Part shown: in pieces, positions 7,157-9,316 of the stretch | How positions within the stretch are numbered: position 1 is the first letter of the stretch | Layout of the letters: each line of letters starts with the position of its first letter | NCBI GenBank assembly: GCA_964556675.1 | Contig: CAZKYN010000128.1 | Span: 1-9,316 of the forward strand | Source: JBDKTK01 sp964556675 | Lineage (GTDB): Bacteria > Desulfobacterota > Syntrophia > Syntrophales > UBA4778 | Reading direction: 5' to 3' | Length of the DNA stretch: 9,316 nucleotides | Program-made: the position numbers and the translations under genes | Notes under the pieces: generated by a model | What the model saw: the letters and a program-made list of their open reading frames with translations, nothing else | Databases searched by the model: none | What the model was told of the DNA's origin: nothing

Positions 7157-8393
7157 TTCCATTCCTCCGGCAGAAATCTCTGAAATTGTTTACTGCTGTG
7201 AAAAATTCCCTCATCATGATGACAGCAAGATAGCGGCCCCTGGAGGTGGGAAAAAACTTCCCGGAATCGTAACGCAAGGCGCCTGCCAGATAAAAGGGCA
7301 AAACCATCTGCCATATATGGGCGTCAACCTCCCTGCCGAACTTTTCCCGCAGAGCCTTCAAATCGATTCCCATCCCGAAAATCGACATCAGGAACTCGTA
7401 CCTGACCTGTTCCTTCAGGCCGAATTTCCTGGAGGCCATTACCGGGATTTCCCCTGCCTTTACCAGGCGGATATACTCTTCGATATCAAAAGTATTCGCA
7501 TAGCAGATGCCGTCGACGTATCCTATCGAGCCGCTCCCCAGGCCCGCATAATTGGAATAATCGACTATGTACTCGTCTATCATCGAATCCTGTTTGGAAA
7601 AGCACCACACGGACGAAAACCTGTAAGGCGGGACGAGCCGCTCGGCAATTTTCTTATAGAATCGCTCCTCTTTCCGGAAATCGACCATGCCCAGGGTTTT
7701 TTCGACCAGCGCTCTCGTCGAATTGGCAACCATCAAGGGGTAGAACGTGACCTGGTCAAGGTCAAGGCCCATTAAAATTTCCAGGTCCCTGTCCAGCGAC
7801 TTTTCCGTTTGGTTCGGAAAATTGAAGATCATATCGGCATTAAGTGTGGGAAACAGGCCCCGGACAGCCCGGAGCCTATCGGCAATTTCTACGCCGCTTC
7901 CGTATTTTTTGAACCTGTCCATAGCCTGCAGGAGCTCGTCATCAAAGCTCTGCACGCCTACAGAGAGCCGGTCGACGCCGGCGCGCCGCAAGGAATCGAG
8001 ATATTTCGGGTCGAGGTGGTTCGGGTTGGTTTCGACCGATACTTCCCTGACCGGAAAGGTTGCGCGAATGAGGGCAATTGTCTGTTCCAGCTCGTCAATC
8101 AAGATCGTCGGTGTGCCCCCGCCTATATAGACACCGCTGAAATTATAATTCCGCTTCTTGTACAGGATGATCTCGGCCCGCAGGGCCTGGAAATATCGCC
8201 TCGATATGTCCTCCCTGAACAGGGTGCGATTGAATGAGCAATAGGGGCACAGCTCTTCGCAAAAGGGGATGTGCAGGTAAATGAGATTATTCCCATCCAG
8301 AGAATCCGGGAGCACGGGTCCGTTTTTATCCTGGAATGCAATGGACCTGCCGATCTCGCGGCGGGCCATTCTCGTTACGATTTCTTCGATCAA
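7149..8393 (-). CDS. Radical SAM protein of the coproporphyrinogen III oxidase-like (HemN/HemW) superfamily, lacking the HemW heme motif
   Basis: Members use a [4Fe-4S] cluster and SAM; HemN oxidises coproporphyrinogen III, HemW is a heme chaperone and ChuW/HutW opens heme. The 414-residue product has YLHIPFCEELCPYCSF with cluster cysteines C45, C49 and C52, GGGTPT (91-96), VETNP (about 120-124) and RLSVGVQSFDDELLQAMDR (142-160). F54 follows the last cysteine where HemN has a fourth cysteine, so it is not classical HemN. The HNxxYW motif of HemW is absent: the equivalent stretch is DYSNYAGLGSGSIG (278-291). Its substrate is unknown. Start: the frame is open to TTG 8471, but the added LCYLFPCFC segment looks like untranslated leader. 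TTG 8393 has AAAGGAAAGG about 9 nt upstream and keeps an N-terminal helix (IEEIVTRMARREIGR) intact; ATG 8369 is the alternative. First gene of the selA operon, overlapping selA by 8 bp. Confidence 0.85.
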   Translation of the reverse strand: MIEEIVTRMARREIGRSIAFQDKNGPVLPDSLDGNNLIYLHIPFCEELCPYCSFNRTLFREDISRRYFQALRAEIILYKKRNYNFSGVYIGGGTPTILIDELEQTIALIRATFPVREVSVETNPNHLDPKYLDSLRRAGVDRLSVGVQSFDDELLQAMDRFKKYGSGVEIADRLRAVRGLFPTLNADMIFNFPNQTEKSLDRDLEILMGLDLDQVTFYPLMVANSTRALVEKTLGMVDFRKEERFYKKIAERLVPPYRFSSVWCFSKQDSMIDEYIVDYSNYAGLGSGSIGYVDGICYANTFDIEEYIRLVKAGEIPVMASRKFGLKEQVRYEFLMSIFGMGIDLKALREKFGREVDAHIWQMVLPFYLAGALRYDSGKFFPTSRGRYLAVIMMREFFTAVNNFRDFCRRNGNG

Positions 8394-8450
8394 AAATGAA
8401 AGCCTTTCCTTTATACAGAAACATGGAAACAAATAACAGAGAATAGCGGA

Positions 8451-8479
8451 ATTATCAAGGAATCCGCGCAAGTTGAAAA
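8451..8479 (-). promoter_or_regulatory. Possible promoter of the radical SAM-selA-rluD-pgeF operon
   Basis: The minus strand reads TTTTCA (8479-8474), a 17-nt spacer and GATAAT (8456-8451). These match the sigma70 boxes at 4 of 6 and 5 of 6 positions. Initiation would fall near 8444 and give a leader of about 50 nt before the TTG at 8393. If correct, it rules out the longer ORF start at 8471, which would be upstream of the transcript. The -35 box overlaps that of the def promoter on the other strand. Confidence 0.35.
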
Positions 8480-8501
8480 TTTTCCATCACAGTGATATAC
8501 G
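8473..8501 (+). promoter_or_regulatory. def: Probable sigma70-type promoter of def
   Basis: The plus strand reads TTGAAA (8473-8478), a 17-nt spacer and TATACG (8496-8501), matching the consensus at 5 of 6 and 4 of 6 positions with ideal spacing. Initiation near 8508 would give a leader of about 20 nt containing the def ribosome binding site (CAGGA). A short perfect palindrome occupies the second half of the spacer. Confidence 0.5.
8486..8496. promoter_or_regulatory. Palindrome in the def promoter spacer, possible operator
   Basis: ATCACAGTGAT is a perfect inverted repeat of 5-bp arms around one central base, placed between the -35 and -10 boxes of the proposed def promoter and immediately next to the opposing -35 box. 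Dimeric repressors often bind at this position. A palindrome this short can occur by chance, and no regulator gene is adjacent, so function is speculative. Confidence 0.25.
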
Positions 8502-8528
8502 GAAGGAAAGAATATTTCAGGACAAAAA

Positions 8529-9086
8529 ATGAGTAAAAAAAAATTGTGGACACTTTGGAGCAACGGCAAATTAAATGAAGAAGAAGCCGCCTTGCTTCGC
8601 AAAAAGGCCGCCGAACTCCCTGTGCCTTTCGACAAGGAAGCAGCACAGTGCATCCAGGAACTGATGGAATCCTTTTTGACGCGGGACGATGCTCTGGGCC
8701 TGGCTGCCCCCCAGATCGGGATCAGCAAAAAGATTATAGTATTCAAAAATAAAAATTTTGAAGAAAAGGGCAGGGTGAAGCGACCCGAGGACTACGACCT
8801 GCTCGTAAACCCCCGCATCACCCAGAGGAGGGGGGAAGAGGAGATCGGATCCGAGGGCTGCCTGTCATGCCCGGAAATAAGCGTGGAAGTGTCCCGCTCC
8901 CCGGAAGTCAAGGTGAGGGCGGTCGACCAGCATGGAAACAAGATCAACAAGAGGTACACGGGCTTCCTGGCGAGGATCGTACAGCACGAGATAGACCACC
9001 TGGACGGAATTCTGATCGTGGATCATCAGGGCACAATCTATTTCCCAAAAGAGAAAGAAGAGTTCTTTCAGAAGGTATTCAAATAA
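8529..9086 (+). CDS. def: Peptide deformylase
   Basis: Peptide deformylase removes the N-formyl group from newly made proteins, a metal-dependent step before methionine removal. The 185-residue protein has all three catalytic motifs: ALGLAAPQIG (55-64), EGCLS (109-113) and QHEIDHLDG (152-160). Metal ligands are C111, H153 and H157; E154 is the catalytic acid/base. Two deviations are visible: the first glycine of the usual GxGLAAPQ is alanine (A55), and the N-terminus (LWTLWSNGKLNEEEAALLRKKA) lacks the common YPDPxLR-like opening although LRKKA is present. EGCLSCP has C114 where valine is usual. ATG 8529 follows AGGA with 6-nt spacing. It stands alone: fmt, its frequent partner, is not next to it. 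It is transcribed away from the selA operon and ends before a strong terminator. Function as a deformylase is very likely because all ligands are kept. Confidence 0.93.
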   Translation: MSKKKLWTLWSNGKLNEEEAALLRKKAAELPVPFDKEAAQCIQELMESFLTRDDALGLAAPQIGISKKIIVFKNKNFEEKGRVKRPEDYDLLVNPRITQRRGEEEIGSEGCLSCPEISVEVSRSPEVKVRAVDQHGNKINKRYTGFLARIVQHEIDHLDGILIVDHQGTIYFPKEKEEFFQKVFK

Positions 9087-9187
9087 AAATGACAGGTCAG
9101 GCGATCGAGTCCAGCAGGACATACATGCAGACGGCGCGGACCGAGTAGCAATACAGCAGATGAGCCTTTTTCAACAGCTAAGCGCAG

Positions 9188-9220
9188 AAAAGCCCCACCC
9201 GGATTCCAGGTGGGGCTTTT
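9188..9220. terminator. Bidirectional rho-independent terminator between def and the convergent gene
   Basis: AAAAGCCCCACC (9188-9199) pairs perfectly with GGTGGGGCTTTT (9209-9220) around a 9-base loop. On the plus strand the GC-rich stem is followed by TTTTTATTATAT; on the minus strand the complementary A tract gives a T run as well. It is about 100 nt after the def stop and 24 nt after the stop of the minus-strand gene at the right edge, so it can serve both. The 101-bp stretch 9087-9187 before it shows nothing I can name. Confidence 0.9.
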
Positions 9221-9243
9221 TATTATATAATCGGCGTTGAGAC

Positions 9244-9316
9244 TCAGCCGTTCCTCTTTAACCAGGCATCCTGGTAGAGCCTGCCGATGCAGAGCATCAG
9301 ACCCAGGAGGAAGAGC
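9244..9316 (-). CDS. C-terminal end of an unidentified membrane protein (runs off right edge)
   Basis: Read on the minus strand from the window edge, one frame gives LFLLGLMLCIGRLY followed by QDAWLKRNG and TGA at 9246-9244. This looks like the end of a transmembrane helix plus a short positively charged tail, as in a polytopic inner-membrane protein with its C-terminus in the cytoplasm. The frame is placed so that the bidirectional terminator lies 24 nt after the stop, which supports a real convergent gene. With only 23 residues I cannot assign a family. Another minus-strand frame is also open here but reads straight through the terminator hairpin and is probably not coding. Confidence 0.5.
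   Translation of the reverse strand, partial: LFLLGLMLCIGRLYQDAWLKRNG

Noticed and set aside
6786..7775. 329-codon plus-strand ORF opposite selA and the radical SAM gene
   Set aside because: Antisense to conserved coding sequence, arginine- and serine-rich, no motif and no supporting start.
8394..8471. Upstream extension of the radical SAM protein to TTG 8471
   Set aside because: The extra 26 residues include LCYLFPCFC, unlike the start of related proteins, have no ribosome binding site, and overlap the likely promoter boxes of the operon.
9089..9148. Short plus-strand ORF after def (MTGQAIESS... to TAG)
   Set aside because: No ribosome binding site, begins 3 nt after the def stop within ordinary 3' sequence, and shows no recognisable character.
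8867..9148. 93-codon plus-strand ORF overlapping def
   Set aside because: Out-of-frame shadow of def, proline- and glycine-rich, with no independent start signal.
1..9316. Defence system, CRISPR array, prophage, insertion sequence or other novel cassette
   Set aside because: Gene after gene is conserved housekeeping with tight spacing. I see no repeat arrays, transposase motifs, integrase, terminal repeats or clusters of unknown genes.

Overview
This window is a gene-dense bacterial chromosome segment made almost entirely of conserved housekeeping genes. I see no mobile element, CRISPR array, tRNA or rRNA. The gene order (rho, rpmE, prfA, prmC, murA on one strand), the bacterial selenocysteine synthase selA and a radical-SAM coproporphyrinogen-oxidase-like protein best fit an anaerobic or facultative member of the Desulfobacterota (old Deltaproteobacteria). 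This is an inference from gene content; nothing in the window names a species.

Layout from right to left along the minus strand. At the far right edge, 9244-9316 is the C-terminal tail of an unidentified membrane protein on the minus strand. It converges on def (peptide deformylase, plus strand, 8529-9086), and a strong bidirectional hairpin terminator (9188-9220) lies between them. def is divergent from a tightly packed minus-strand unit: a radical SAM protein of the HemN/HemW superfamily (7149-8393), selA (5753-7156), an RluD-type pseudouridine synthase (4773-5750) and pgeF/yfiH (3963-4766). Junctions in this unit are an 8-bp overlap, a 2-bp gap and a 6-bp gap, so it is probably one operon. 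The 135-bp divergent region (8394-8528) holds two plausible back-to-back promoters whose -35 boxes overlap, and a short palindrome inside the def promoter spacer.

After a 223-bp AT-rich intergenic region (3740-3962) a second minus-strand unit begins: rho (2492-3739), rpmE (2181-2384), prfA (1082-2152), prmC (163-1038) and murA (starts at 163 and runs off the left edge). rho probably has its own promoter at 3767-3796, and rpmE may have one at 2418-2446.

Functionally, the second unit combines transcription termination (Rho), a ribosomal protein (L31), translation termination (RF1), the methylase that modifies the GGQ glutamine of RF1 (PrmC), and the first committed step of peptidoglycan synthesis (MurA). 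The first unit combines a radical SAM enzyme, Sec-tRNA synthesis, rRNA modification and PgeF (peptidoglycan editing). Def removes the formyl group from new proteins.

I found no convincing new multi-gene system. The points most worth checking are the HemW-like protein that lacks the HNxxYW heme motif and sits translationally coupled to selA, the atypical deformylase, the divergent promoter with its palindrome, and the AT-rich gap with an uncertain 51-codon ORF. The long plus-strand ORFs opposite rho, rluD and selA are shadows of those genes.
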